From NCBI RefSeq assembly GCF_004353505.1, contig NZ_SMNQ01000001.1, positions 434,001 to 498,000 on the forward strand: a stretch of DNA of 64,000 nt. The letters are read 5' to 3'. Positions 42,657-51,873 of this stretch are shown piece by piece. The position numbers and the translations under genes were made by a program. Origin of the DNA: Streptomyces sp. WAC05374 (GTDB lineage: Bacteria > Actinomycetota > Actinomycetes > Streptomycetales > Streptomycetaceae). The notes beneath the pieces are model-generated. The model saw nothing but the letters and a program-made list of their open reading frames with translations, ran no database searches and was not told the DNA's origin. Position 1 is the first letter of the stretch. Every line of letters begins with the position of its first letter.

Positions 42657-45131
42657 ATGGCTCAACGAGCTTTCACACCAGTCCCGTTGGGAGGCACGTT
42701 GCTCTTCCGCACCCGCCCGAGAAAGCACCTCCTGAGAAGACATCTGGTGCCGGCCACCGTCGCCCTCGCGGCGGTGGCCGGTACGGTGAGCCCTTCCGTA
42801 CCGGCTGAACGGCACGGCCCGTCCGGCGGTGGCCTGTCGGCCGTCATCCGGTACACCGAGTACGGCATCCCGCACATCGTGGCCAAGGACTACGCGAATC
42901 TCGGCTTCGGCACCGGCTGGGCGCAGGCCGCCGACCAGGTGTGCGTGCTCGCCGACGGTTTCGTCACCGTACGCGGTGAGCGCTCGCGCCACTTCGGGCC
43001 GGACGCGGCGTCGGACGGAGCGCTGTCGTCCGCGCGGACCAACCTCTCCAGTGACCTGTACTTCCGCGGGGTACGGGACGCGGGGACGGTCGAGCGGCTG
43101 CTGCGCACGCCCGCACCGGCCGGGCCGAGCCGTGAGGCCCGGGAGCTGATGCGCGGCTGGGCGGCCGGCTACAACGCCTGGCTGCGGCAGAACCGCGTCA
43201 CCGACCCGGCGTGCGCGGGCGCCGGATGGGTACGTCCGGTGTCGGCGCTGGACGTGGCGCGCCGCGCCTTCGCCCTGGCGGTGCTGGGCGGCCAGGGGCG
43301 TGCCGTTGGCGGCATCACGGCCGCGCGCCCGCCGGGTGCCGTCCCGGTGGCGCCGGCCGACCCGGTGCGTACGGCGCGGGCGGCACGCGCCCTGTTCGCC
43401 GGAGGGGGCGCCGGGAGCGCGGGCGGCGCCGGCACGGCTTCCGCCGGCACGGGTTCCGCCGACATGGGGTCCAACGCGGTGGCGTTCAGCGGCGCCACGA
43501 CGGCGAACGGCCGCGGTCTGCTGTTGGGCAACCCGCACTACCCCTGGCACGGCGGGCGGCGCTTCTGGCAGTCGCAGCAGACCATCCCGGGCGAGCTGAA
43601 CGTCTCGGGCGGTTCGCTGCTCGGCGGGACGGCCGTCAACATCGGGTTCACCGACAAGGTGGCGTGGAGCCACACGGTCGCCACCGGTGTCCCGCTCAAC
43701 CTGCACCAGCTCACGCTGGACCCGTCCGACCCCACGGTCCACCTGGTCGACGGCAGGCGGGAAAGGATGCGGAAGCGGACGGTCACCGTGCCCGTCAAGG
43801 ATGGTGTCCCGGTGACGCGTACGCAGTGGTGGACCCGGTACGGGCCGGTCGTCACCTCGCTGGGCCCGTCGCTGCCGCTGCCGTGGTCGGCGACGACGGC
43901 GTACGCGCTCAACGACCCCAACGCCGTCAACCTGCGCGCCACGGACACCGCGCTGGGCTTCGCCCGGGCCCGTTCGGCGGACGAGGTGCTGGGCGTGCTG
44001 CGGCGCACCCAGGGCCTGCCGTGGGTGAACACGGTCGCGGCGGACGCGGGCGGGCACACGGTGTTCAGCCAGTCGCAGGTGCTGCCGCGCATCACCGACG
44101 AGCTGGCACGGCGCTGTTCGACGCCGCTGGGCGCGGTGACGTACCCGGCGTCGGGCGTGGCGGTGCTGGACGGCGCGCGCTCCGGATGCGCGCCGGGCTC
44201 GGACCGGGACGCGGTGCAGCCGGGGATCTTCGGGCCGTCGCGGATGCCGGTGCTCAAGGACGCGCCGTACGCGGTGAACTCCAACGACAGCGCGTGGCTG
44301 ACCAACGCGGAGCGGCCCCTGACCGGCTACGAGCGGGTGTTCGGGACGATCGCGACGCCCCGTTCGCTGCGCACCCGGGGCGGTGTCGCGGACGTGGCGG
44401 CGATGGCCGCGCGGGGCCGGCTGACGGTGGCGGACCTCCAGCGGCAGCAGTTCGCCAACCGGGCGCCGGCCGGTGACCTGGCGGCGGCCGACGTCGCGAG
44501 GGCCTGCCCGGCCGTGCTGCCGGACGACCCGCGGGCGTGCGAGGTGATCGGGCGGTGGGACCGCACGATGGACACCGGCAGCCGGGGCGCGCTGCTCTTC
44601 GACCGCTTCTGGCGCAGGCTGACCGCGTCCGTCCCGGCGGACGCGCTGTGGAAGGTGCCGTTCTCGGCGGCGGACCCGGTCCGTACGCCGCACACCCTCG
44701 ACACCGGTGGGCCCGCCTTCGCCACGGCGCTGAAGGGCGCCGTCGCCGAGCTGCGGGCGGCCGGCATACCGCTGGACGCGCCGCTGGGCGACCACCAGTT
44801 CGTGGTGCGCGGCGGCCATCGGGTCCCGGTGCACGGCGGTACGGAGTCGCTGGGCGTGTGGAACAAGACCGAGCCGGTGTGGAACGCGGCCGGCGGGGGC
44901 TACACGGAGGTGGCGCACGGGACGAGCCACGTCCAGGCGGTCGGCTGGGACGGCGGCCGGTGCCCGGTGGCACGGACCCTGCTGACGTACTCCCAGTCGT
45001 CGGACCCGGCGTCGCCGCACTTCAGCGACCAGACGTCGCTGTTCTCGGGCGAGCGGTGGGTGACGGCCCGGTTCTGCGAGAAGGACATCCTGGCCGACCC
45101 GAAGCTGAGGGTGGTGCGCGTCAGGGGCTGA
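42657..45131 (+). CDS. Secreted penicillin-acylase-family amidase (AhlM-like)
   Basis: 824 aa Ntn-hydrolase precursor. Signal region around RKHLLRRHLVPATVALAAVAG. The alpha chain (YTEYGIPHIVAKDYANLGFGTGWAQAADQ) is followed by a Gly/Ala-rich spacer (residues about 245-273) and autocleavage at Gly-Ser in DMGSNAVAFSGATT, the Ser being the new N-terminal nucleophile. This layout matches Streptomyces AhlM and cyclic-lipopeptide acylases, which remove long acyl chains from homoserine lactones or lipopeptides. ATG 42657; a TTG at 42699 with GGGAGG upstream is an alternative start. The stop overlaps the convergent antiporter by 11 bp. Confidence 0.88.
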   Translation: MAQRAFTPVPLGGTLLFRTRPRKHLLRRHLVPATVALAAVAGTVSPSVPAERHGPSGGGLSAVIRYTEYGIPHIVAKDYANLGFGTGWAQAADQVCVLADGFVTVRGERSRHFGPDAASDGALSSARTNLSSDLYFRGVRDAGTVERLLRTPAPAGPSREARELMRGWAAGYNAWLRQNRVTDPACAGAGWVRPVSALDVARRAFALAVLGGQGRAVGGITAARPPGAVPVAPADPVRTARAARALFAGGGAGSAGGAGTASAGTGSADMGSNAVAFSGATTANGRGLLLGNPHYPWHGGRRFWQSQQTIPGELNVSGGSLLGGTAVNIGFTDKVAWSHTVATGVPLNLHQLTLDPSDPTVHLVDGRRERMRKRTVTVPVKDGVPVTRTQWWTRYGPVVTSLGPSLPLPWSATTAYALNDPNAVNLRATDTALGFARARSADEVLGVLRRTQGLPWVNTVAADAGGHTVFSQSQVLPRITDELARRCSTPLGAVTYPASGVAVLDGARSGCAPGSDRDAVQPGIFGPSRMPVLKDAPYAVNSNDSAWLTNAERPLTGYERVFGTIATPRSLRTRGGVADVAAMAARGRLTVADLQRQQFANRAPAGDLAAADVARACPAVLPDDPRACEVIGRWDRTMDTGSRGALLFDRFWRRLTASVPADALWKVPFSAADPVRTPHTLDTGGPAFATALKGAVAELRAAGIPLDAPLGDHQFVVRGGHRVPVHGGTESLGVWNKTEPVWNAAGGGYTEVAHGTSHVQAVGWDGGRCPVARTLLTYSQSSDPASPHFSDQTSLFSGERWVTARFCEKDILADPKLRVVRVRG

Positions 45132-46281
45132 ACGACAGGAACACGAAGGCGGCGAACAGCACCAGGTGCACGCCGCCCTGGAGGAGGGTGGCTCGTCCGG
45201 GCACCACGGTCAGGGCGCTCACCGCGGCGGTGAGCGTGAGCAGCGCCAGGTGGAGCGGGCCCAGTCCCAGGACCAGGGGCCCGGACAGCCAGACGGTGGC
45301 GAGGGCGATCACCGGGATCGTCAGGCCGATGCTGGCGATCGCGGAGCCGTACGCGAGGTTGAGGCTGGTCTGCACGCGGTCCCGGCGGGCGGCACGCACG
45401 GCCGCCAGGGACTCCGGCAGCAGCACCATCAGGGCGATGACGACTCCGACGACCGCCTTGGGCAGCCCGGCGGACTCGACACCGTCCTCGATGGTGGGCG
45501 AGACGAGTTTGGCGTTGCCGACGACGGCGACCAGGGCCACCAGGAGCAGCCCGAGGCTCCACCACGTCTCCGTGACGGTGGGCGGCGGCGCGTGATCGTC
45601 GTCGCCCGCCGCCGCGCCGTCGCGGGCGACGGGGAGGAAGTAGTCGCGGTGCCGGACGGTCTGCACGGCGACGAAGATCCCGTAGAGGCAGAGCGAGGCG
45701 CCGGCGGCGAAGGCGAGCTGCGCCCCGGTGAACTCGGGGCCCGGCCGGCTGGTGGTGAAGCTGGGCAGCACCAGCGTCATGGCGGCGAGCGTGAGGACGG
45801 TGGCGAGGGCGCCGCCGGAGCCCTCGGCGTTGAAGACGGCGACCCGCCGCTTGTGCAGGGCGGCGACGAGGAGGGACAGGCCGACGATGCCGTTGCAGGT
45901 GATCATGACGGCGGCGAACACGGTGTCGCGGGCATAGGTGGACGCCTTGTCGCCGCCGCCCGCCATCAGCATGACGATCAGCCCGACCTCGATGACGGTC
46001 ACCGCGACGGCGAGGACGAGGGACCCGAACGGCTCGCCGACGCGGTGCGCGACGACCTCGGCGTGGTGCACGGCCGACAGGACCGAGCCGATCAGGCAGA
46101 GCCCGACGACCGCGACGACCGGCCCCGGCAGGTCCCGCCCCCAGCCCGCGGCCAGTACGAGCACGGCGGCCACCGGCGCCCAGGTGGTCCACTGCCGCGC
46201 GGGCCCCGGCGCCCCGCCGGGCGCCGCGCCCCGCTGGTCCGTGCCGGTGTCCGTGCCCGTGCCGCCCGTGCCGGTGCTCAT
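45121..46281 (-). CDS. Ca2+/H+ antiporter (ChaA/CaCA family)
   Basis: 386 aa, about 11 membrane helices in two inverted halves. The alpha-repeat acidic motifs are AVTVIEVGLIVMLM and ALMVLLPESLAAVRAA, each with the conserved Glu that carries the ion, followed by NLAYGSAIASIGLTIP. It should export Ca2+ (or Na+/K+) against protons. ATG 46281. Independent of the ligase gene upstream, 68 bp away. Confidence 0.9.
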   Translation of the reverse strand: MSTGTGGTGTDTGTDQRGAAPGGAPGPARQWTTWAPVAAVLVLAAGWGRDLPGPVVAVVGLCLIGSVLSAVHHAEVVAHRVGEPFGSLVLAVAVTVIEVGLIVMLMAGGGDKASTYARDTVFAAVMITCNGIVGLSLLVAALHKRRVAVFNAEGSGGALATVLTLAAMTLVLPSFTTSRPGPEFTGAQLAFAAGASLCLYGIFVAVQTVRHRDYFLPVARDGAAAGDDDHAPPPTVTETWWSLGLLLVALVAVVGNAKLVSPTIEDGVESAGLPKAVVGVVIALMVLLPESLAAVRAARRDRVQTSLNLAYGSAIASIGLTIPVIALATVWLSGPLVLGLGPLHLALLTLTAAVSALTVVPGRATLLQGGVHLVLFAAFVFLSFSP

Positions 46282-46349
46282 GCCGCCACGCTGCCAGAGC
46301 GGGCGGCGCACCGCGCGGCAGGGGCACCGAAACGGGTGCGCCGGTGCGG

Positions 46350-48017
46350 CTACACCGCGCGCTGCCGGCCTTCCCAGTACGGGTCGCGCAGGCGGCGCTT
46401 GTAGAGCTTGCCGTTGGGGTCGCGGGGCATCGACGCGATGAAGTCGACGCTCCTGGGGCGTTTGTAGCCGGCGAGACGCCCCGCGCAGTGGGCCAGGATC
46501 GCGGAGGCCAGGCCGGCGTCGGGGGCGTGCCCCTCGGCGGGCTCGACGACCGCCTTGACCTCCTCGCCCCAGTCGGGGTGCGGGACGCCGAAGGCTGCGG
46601 CGTCGGCCACGGCGGGGTGGGTGAGCAGGACGGCCTCGATCTCGGCGGGGTAGACGTTGACGCCGCCCGAGATGATCATGTCGATCTTGCGGTCGCGGAG
46701 GAAGAGGTAACCGTCCTCGTCGAGGTGGCCCAGGTCGCCGACGGTGAAGTAGTCGCCGATCCGGTTCTTGCGGGTCTTGGCCTCGTCCTTGTGGTAGCTG
46801 AAGCCGCCGGTGGTCATCTTCATGTAGACGGTGCCCAGTTCGCCGGGGGGCAGCGGGCGGCCGTCGTCGTCGAGGACGGCGAGTTCGCTGATGGGCCACG
46901 CCCGGCCGACCGTACCGGGCTTCTTCAGCCAGTCCTCGGCGGTGGCGAACGCGCCGCCGCCCTCGCTGGCCGCGTAGTACTCCTCCACGCACGTCCCCCA
47001 CCAGTCGATCATCGCCCGCTTGACGTGCTCGGGGCACGGTGCGGCGCCGTGGATGGCGTGGCGCATCGACGTCACGTCGTACGCCGTCCGCACCTCCTCG
47101 GGGAGGGCGAGCAGGCGGTGGAACTGGGTGGGGACCATATGGGTGTGGGTGCACCGGTGGGCGTCGATCAGGCGCAGCATCTCCTCGGGCGTCCACTTGT
47201 CCATGACGACGAGGGGGTGGCCGATGTGCAGGGAGGCGCCCGCGAATTGCAGCACGGCGGTGTGGTAGAGCGGCGAACAGACCAGGTGGACGTTGCCGTC
47301 GTACGGCTTGATGCCGAAGATCCCGAGGAAGCCGCCGAGGTACGTCTCCTCCGGCGGCCTGCCGGGCAGGGGGCGGCGGATGCCGCGCGGGCGGCCCGTG
47401 GTGCCGGAGGTGTAGTTCATCACCCAGCCGAGCGTGCGGCCTTCGGGCGGTGAGGCGGGCTGGCCGTCGAGGAGTCCGGCGTACGGGCGGAAGCCGTCGG
47501 CGGGCCCGACGGCGTAGCGCTGTCCGGGCGGGAGCCCCGCCTCGTCGGCGGCGGCGCGCGCCGCCTCGGCGAACCGTTCGTGCGCGATGAGCACCTTGGC
47601 GCCGGAGTCGGCGACGATCCAGGCGATCTCGGGCGCGACGAGGTGGTGGTTGACCGGGACCAGGTAGAAGCCCGCCTGGGACGCGGCCAGGTACGCGGTG
47701 AGGAACTCCACGCCGTTGGGCAGGACGACGGCGAAGGCGTCGCCGGTCTCCATTCCGGCCGCGCGCAGTCCGTGGACGAGCCGGTTCGCGGCGGCGTGCA
47801 GCTCGCCGGCGGTCCACCGCTCTCCGTCGGGCGCGGTCAGGACCGTACGGGCGGGGTCGGCGGCGGCCTGGGCCCAGAAGCCGTTGGGCCGCCCGCCGTC
47901 GCCCGGCGGGCTCGGCGGGCCCCCCGCCGGCTCGCTCCCGGCCGGCTGCTTGCGGACCGCCTGCTTCCCCGCCGGCTCGCCGCCGACCGGTTGCTGCTGT
48001 GCGACCGGCTCGTTCAT
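46350..48017 (-). CDS. AMP-dependent acyl-CoA synthetase
   Basis: 555 aa. N-terminal low-complexity stretch of about 45 residues (Gln/Gly/Pro) before the adenylation domain. P-loop NYTSGTTGRPRGIRR; then EYYAASEGGG; FTVGDLGHLDEDGYL; and C-terminal PRDPNGKLYKRRLR with the acylation Lys. The substrate is a carboxylic acid, type not visible. The start overlaps the stop of the nitronate-monooxygenase-like gene (48014-48017, ATGA) and has GAGGAG at 6 nt, so the two are a coupled pair controlled by the promoter near 49.15 kb. Confidence 0.87.
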   Translation of the reverse strand: MNEPVAQQQPVGGEPAGKQAVRKQPAGSEPAGGPPSPPGDGGRPNGFWAQAAADPARTVLTAPDGERWTAGELHAAANRLVHGLRAAGMETGDAFAVVLPNGVEFLTAYLAASQAGFYLVPVNHHLVAPEIAWIVADSGAKVLIAHERFAEAARAAADEAGLPPGQRYAVGPADGFRPYAGLLDGQPASPPEGRTLGWVMNYTSGTTGRPRGIRRPLPGRPPEETYLGGFLGIFGIKPYDGNVHLVCSPLYHTAVLQFAGASLHIGHPLVVMDKWTPEEMLRLIDAHRCTHTHMVPTQFHRLLALPEEVRTAYDVTSMRHAIHGAAPCPEHVKRAMIDWWGTCVEEYYAASEGGGAFATAEDWLKKPGTVGRAWPISELAVLDDDGRPLPPGELGTVYMKMTTGGFSYHKDEAKTRKNRIGDYFTVGDLGHLDEDGYLFLRDRKIDMIISGGVNVYPAEIEAVLLTHPAVADAAAFGVPHPDWGEEVKAVVEPAEGHAPDAGLASAILAHCAGRLAGYKRPRSVDFIASMPRDPNGKLYKRRLRDPYWEGRQRAV

Positions 48018-49123
48018 GACCGGCTCCTCTGCGCGATGTGGTGGAGACGGGTGACCGCCCGTTCGAAGCCCCGGGTGAGGTCGTCGAAGACCTCGCGCAC
48101 GCTGCGTTCGGAGGTCATCCGGCCGACGATCTGCCCCACGGGCGTGCCGAGCAGCGGCTCGACCTCGTACTTCTGGATACGGGAGACGGCTTCGGCCACC
48201 AGTAGCCCCTGGAGGGGCATGGGGAGCGTTCCGGGGCCGTCCGGGTCGTCCCAGGCGTCGGTCCACGCGGTGCGGAGCTGGCGGGCGGGTTTGCCGGTGA
48301 GGGCGCGGGAGCGGACGGTGTCGCCGCTGCCGGCGGCCAGCAGCTTGGCGGTGAGAGCGGGCGAGTGGAGGTCGGCCTCGGTGGTGGTGAGCCAGAGGGA
48401 GCCGAGCCAGACGCCCTGGGCGCCGAGGGCGAGCCCGGCGGCGATCTGCTCGCCGCTGCCGATGCCTCCGGCGGCGAGGACGGGCAGGGGGCTGACCGCC
48501 TCGACGACCTCGGGCGTCAGGACCATGGACGCGATCTCGCCCGTGTGGCCGCCCGCCTCGTACCCCTGGGCGACGACGACGTCGATGCCCGCCTCGGCGT
48601 GGCGCCGGGCGTGCGTGGCGCTGCCGGCGAGGGCGGCGACGAGGATGCCGCGCTCGTGGGCGCGGCGCACGACGTCGGGGGGCGGGGAGCCGAGCGCGTT
48701 GGCGAGGAGGGCGATGGGGTGTTCGAGGGCGACGTCGAGCTGCGCCCGGGCGACCTGCTCCATCCAGCCGGTGATGCGCCAGCCGGATGCCTCGCCGTCG
48801 GCGAGTTCGGGCACACCGTGCTTGGCGAGGGTCTCGGCGACGAACCGCCGGTGCGTGTCGGGGATCAGCGCCTCGACGTCGGCCTCGGTGACGCCCTCCA
48901 CCTTCGCGGCCGGCATGACGACGTCGAGGCCGTAAGGCAGGCCGCCGGTGTGGGCCCGCATCCAGTCGAGGTCCCGGGCGAGGTCGTCGGGCGCGGTGTA
49001 GCGGACGGCGCCGAGTACGCCGAACCCGCCCGCTCTGGTGATGGCGGCCGCCACGGCGGGGAAGGGCGTGAAGCCGAAGATGGCGTGCTCGACACCCAGT
49101 CTCTTGCTCAGCTCCGTCTCCAT
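48014..49123 (-). CDS. Nitronate-monooxygenase-family flavoprotein
   Basis: 369 aa TIM-barrel FMN protein (NMO/2-nitropropane-dioxygenase/IpdC-like group). GYEAGGHTGEIASM, PVLAAGGIGSGEQIAAGLALGAQGVWLGS and the FGFTPFPAVAAAITRAGGFGVLGAV start are family signatures. In actinobacterial steroid degradation an NMO-fold protein (IpdC) acts on ring-derived CoA esters; whether this is such an enzyme is inferred from the coupled acyl-CoA ligase. The TTTCTGA operator lies 42 bp before the ATG. Confidence 0.83.
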   Translation of the reverse strand: METELSKRLGVEHAIFGFTPFPAVAAAITRAGGFGVLGAVRYTAPDDLARDLDWMRAHTGGLPYGLDVVMPAAKVEGVTEADVEALIPDTHRRFVAETLAKHGVPELADGEASGWRITGWMEQVARAQLDVALEHPIALLANALGSPPPDVVRRAHERGILVAALAGSATHARRHAEAGIDVVVAQGYEAGGHTGEIASMVLTPEVVEAVSPLPVLAAGGIGSGEQIAAGLALGAQGVWLGSLWLTTTEADLHSPALTAKLLAAGSGDTVRSRALTGKPARQLRTAWTDAWDDPDGPGTLPMPLQGLLVAEAVSRIQKYEVEPLLGTPVGQIVGRMTSERSVREVFDDLTRGFERAVTRLHHIAQRSRS

Positions 49124-49164
49124 GGGCGGCAGGATGCCGCAGCGGAACGGGCGAGGGAAGAGAA

Positions 49165-49188
49165 TTTCTGATGCAGCGTCAGATTCTT
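49165..49188. promoter_or_regulatory. TTTCTGA-N7-TCAGATT operator, copy 2
   Basis: TTTCTGATGCAGCGTCAGAT followed by TCTT repeats the flanks and arms of the site at 36851-36874, with a different N7 core. It sits before the monooxygenase/ligase pair and 136 bp before the divergent serine hydrolase. Confidence 0.6.
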
Positions 49189-49324
49189 TCCGGGTGGCCG
49201 GTTCTTGACGCGGTCGGGCTGACGGTAAGAAAGTTTCACGTGGTGCGGGTGGTGGCGAAGAATTCTTTCAGGAGGCTTCTCCGGCTGTGCGGGGCTTCCG
49301 AAGCTGTCCGGAAGGGGGACCGTG

Positions 49325-51109
49325 ATGGGCATGACGGAGGGGATCAGCCGTCGCCGGTTCGGCGGCGGGGTGCTGACCCTGGGAGGTGGGCTGGTGATCG
49401 GTTCGATTCCGGGGGCCGCCGCGGCGGCGGGGTCCCGTGGAGCTCCGGGCGGCCGGCCCACGCTGCGGCTGGGCTCCGCCGAGCGCGCCGGGCTGCTGCC
49501 CGAGCACCTGGACCGGCTGGTCGCCGACGCCGAGCGGTTCCTGGAGCCCTCCCCCAAACACCCGTGGTACGCGGGCGCGGTGCTTCTGGCGGGACGCGGC
49601 GGCACGGTGGCGCTGCACCGGGCGATCGGGCACGCGGTGCGCTACGCGGCGTACGACGAGAAGACCGACACGGGCGTGGAGTTGCCGCCCGAGCGCCGGA
49701 TCGCGATGGCCGAGGACACGGTCTTCGACCTGGCGTCGGTCTCCAAACTGTTCACCTCCGTCCTGGCCGTGCGGCAACTGGAGCGCGGGGCGCTGGAGCT
49801 GGAGGAGAAGGTCACGGCGTACCTGCCCGAATTCGCGGGCGGCGGCAAGCAGGACATCACGGTACGTCAGTTGCTCACGCACACCTCCGGCCTCCGCGCC
49901 TGGATCCCGCTGTACAAGGAGCCGACGCGGGAGGGGAAGCTGCGGCTGCTGTGGCAGGAGGCCCCGGCCCACCCGCCCGGCACGCGGTACCTCTACTCCG
50001 ATCTCAACCTGATCTCCCTGCAGCTCGTCCTGGAGAGGATCACCGGCCACTCGCTGGACGCCCTGCTGCGCAACGAGATCACCGGTCCGCTCGGGATGCA
50101 CCGCACGCGCTTCAACCCGCCCGCCTCCTGGAGACCGAAGATCGCCGCCACCGAGGACGCCCGGCCGCCCTGGTCGGGCCTGGACCGCGGCATGGTGTGG
50201 GGCGAGGTCCACGACGAGAACGCGTACGGTTTCGGGGGCGTGGCGGGCCACGCGGGTGTCTTCTCCTGCGCGTGGGACCTGGCCGTCCTGGCCCGTACGC
50301 TGCTGAACGGCGGCGTGTACGGGCACGCGCGCATCCTGGAACCCAAGTCGGTGGAGCTGATGTTCACCGACTTCAACACCGCCTTCCCCGGCGACGAGCA
50401 CGGCCTGGGCTTCGAGCTCAACCAGCACTGGTACATGGGCGCCATGGCCACCCCGCACACCGCGGGCCACACCGGTTTCACGGGCACCAGCCTGGTGATC
50501 GACCCCACGACCGATTCCTTCCTGGTGGTGCTCGGCAACTCGGTCCACCCGGTGCGCGGCTGGCGCTCCGGCTCCGCGCCGCGCGTGGCCGCCGCGAACA
50601 ACCTGGCACGCGCCGTTCCGGTACGCCCCGCGCGGGGCCGCACCGCCTGGTACGCGGGCATGGCCGCCGGTGCGTCGGCGACGCTCACCCTGCCGGAGCT
50701 GACGCCCGCGTCGCCGCGCCCCCGGCTGCGCTGCTCGGTGTGGTGGGACACCGAGCCCGGTGCGGACGCCCTGTACCTGGAGGCGTCCGGCGACGCGGGC
50801 GCGACCTGGCGGCCGGTGCCGTTCGTGACGACCGTACGTCACGGGCAGCAGCCCCGGCAGCACCCGGCCGGGTCGGTGAGCGGCTGGTCCGGCCGGGTCT
50901 GGCACCGGCTGGAGGCGGACCTGTCCGGATGGCGGGGCACACCGGTCCGGCTGCGCTGGCGGTACGCCACGGACCGGCTGTACGTCGGGCGCGGGGTGTA
51001 CGTGGACGCCCTGCGCGTCCAGGACGGCTCGCGGACCCTCTTCGACGAGGCGCGGCCCGGGGACGGCGCCCGGATCGAGGCGCAGGGGTGGGTGGAGTCG
51101 GCGAACTGA
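49325..51109 (+). CDS. Tat-exported serine hydrolase (class C beta-lactamase fold)
   Basis: 594 aa. Twin-arginine signal near residue 10 (SRRRFGGG) with a hydrophobic core and AAAAAG cleavage region. Catalytic SxxK is SVSK, the Tyr motif is YSD (canonical YxN changed to YSD), and the KTG box is HTG within HTGFTGTS. Residues 430-594 form an extra beta-rich domain (WYAGMAAGASATLTLP...YLEASGDAGATWRPV...VGRGVYVDALRV), like sandwich domains of secreted peptidases. More likely an esterase or DD-peptidase than a resistance lactamase. AAGGGGGA supports the ATG at 49325. Confidence 0.83.
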   Translation: MGMTEGISRRRFGGGVLTLGGGLVIGSIPGAAAAAGSRGAPGGRPTLRLGSAERAGLLPEHLDRLVADAERFLEPSPKHPWYAGAVLLAGRGGTVALHRAIGHAVRYAAYDEKTDTGVELPPERRIAMAEDTVFDLASVSKLFTSVLAVRQLERGALELEEKVTAYLPEFAGGGKQDITVRQLLTHTSGLRAWIPLYKEPTREGKLRLLWQEAPAHPPGTRYLYSDLNLISLQLVLERITGHSLDALLRNEITGPLGMHRTRFNPPASWRPKIAATEDARPPWSGLDRGMVWGEVHDENAYGFGGVAGHAGVFSCAWDLAVLARTLLNGGVYGHARILEPKSVELMFTDFNTAFPGDEHGLGFELNQHWYMGAMATPHTAGHTGFTGTSLVIDPTTDSFLVVLGNSVHPVRGWRSGSAPRVAAANNLARAVPVRPARGRTAWYAGMAAGASATLTLPELTPASPRPRLRCSVWWDTEPGADALYLEASGDAGATWRPVPFVTTVRHGQQPRQHPAGSVSGWSGRVWHRLEADLSGWRGTPVRLRWRYATDRLYVGRGVYVDALRVQDGSRTLFDEARPGDGARIEAQGWVESAN

Positions 51110-51194
51110 CTGGTCACGGCGGTGCGGATGCGGGTTTCGTACGGGCGAGCGAAACTGAGGGGCGGGGGGTCACTCTGCGAGGAGAGGATGACCC

Positions 51195-51389
51195 ATGTCC
51201 GTGATGGACAAGCTCAAGCAGATGCTCAAGGGCCACGAGGACAAGGCCGCCCAAGGCATCGACAAGGGCGGCGACTACGTCGACAAGAGGACCCAGGGCA
51301 AGTACAGCGGTCAGGTGGACACCGGCCAGGAGCGGCTCAAGAACGAGTTCGGCAGCGACCCGAACCAGGACCCGCCGACCCGGACCTGA
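51195..51389 (+). CDS. Rv0909-like small antitoxin-family protein
   Basis: 64 aa, highly charged and helical: MSVMDKLKQMLKGHEDKAAQ, then GDYVDKRTQGKYSGQVDTG. This matches the MT0933/Rv0909 antitoxin family in which the partner is usually an SRPBCC protein; no partner is adjacent, so a true antitoxin role is doubtful. GAGGAGAGG is close upstream. A strong terminator follows. Confidence 0.75.
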   Translation: MSVMDKLKQMLKGHEDKAAQGIDKGGDYVDKRTQGKYSGQVDTGQERLKNEFGSDPNQDPPTRT

Positions 51390-51434
51390 TGCCGGCCCAC
51401 CCGGCCCCGGCCTGTCCGGAGCGGTGACAGCCTT

Positions 51435-51476
51435 CCCGTCCCCGGTGGTCGTGCTCCCACGACCACCGGGGACGGG
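51435..51476 (+). terminator. Perfect 19-bp stem terminator
   Basis: Arms 51435-51453 and 51458-51476 pair perfectly around a CTCC loop, 46 bp after the antitoxin-like gene stop. No U-run, as is usual for Streptomyces terminators. It probably ends that gene's transcript. Confidence 0.85.
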
Positions 51477-51629
51477 CGTGTGCCCTTCGCCCGTGCTCCG
51501 GGGACCCGTCTCCCCTCCCCCGCGCGGCGCGCTCGGGGCGGCTCCACCACCCGCCCGCGCGACTCGGCGTGCGCTGGAGCGGCGACTGATGAACAGTCGT
51601 GTCGAGTCCCCAACTCGAAGGAGAAACTC

Positions 51630-51806
51630 ATGCTTCGGCGCATCTCGCTCGTTCTGGCCGGCCTGCTGGCGGTCGGCTTCATGGCCGCGGCCCCCGCCGC
51701 CGCCCACGGCGACGACGTGGAAGGCTGCTGGGGGTCCGGCGGCCACGTGAAGGCAGGCGACGTCAAGGTCAAGCACCACGAGGCCACCTGCTGGGACGTC
51801 GGCTGA
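51630..51806 (+). CDS. Small secreted protein, 58 aa
   Basis: The signal peptide covers residues 1-25 (MLRRISLVLAGLLAVGFMAAAPAAA), then a 33-residue mature part rich in His/Gly/Lys with two cysteines (GCWGSGG and ATCWDVG) that could form one disulfide. Family not recognised beyond small actinobacterial secreted proteins. GAAGGAGAAA upstream of the ATG gives a firm start. Hairpins on both sides isolate it as its own transcript. Confidence 0.75.
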   Translation: MLRRISLVLAGLLAVGFMAAAPAAAHGDDVEGCWGSGGHVKAGDVKVKHHEATCWDVG

Positions 51807-51818
51807 CCCCACGAGCGG

Positions 51819-51855
51819 CACACGGATGGGCGCCCTGGTGGCGCCCATCGGTGTG
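51819..51855. terminator. Bidirectional hairpin between convergent genes
   Basis: Arms GATGGGCGCC (51825-51834) and GGCGCCCATC (51840-51849) are extended by CACAC/GTGTG after one G-G mismatch. It lies between the small secreted gene (plus) and the oxidoreductase stop (minus) and can serve both. Confidence 0.8.
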
Positions 51856-51873
51856 TCGTCCGGCCGTGGTGCC

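Noticed and set aside
41502..45020. 1172-codon minus-strand frame across the GCS2 and penicillin-acylase genes
   Set aside because: Arg-rich, domain-free, and opposite two strongly supported genes.
42657..45131. Quorum-quenching locus based on the AhlM-like acylase
   Set aside because: Family members also deacylate lipopeptides and other amides; nothing nearby links this copy to homoserine lactones.
49325..51109. Antibiotic-resistance beta-lactamase
   Set aside because: The fold is right, but the Tyr motif is YSD rather than YxN, it is Tat-exported with an extra beta domain, and this pattern is usual for esterases and DD-peptidases.
51195..51389. Functional toxin-antitoxin pair
   Set aside because: The protein matches an antitoxin family by sequence, but no toxin gene lies on either side.
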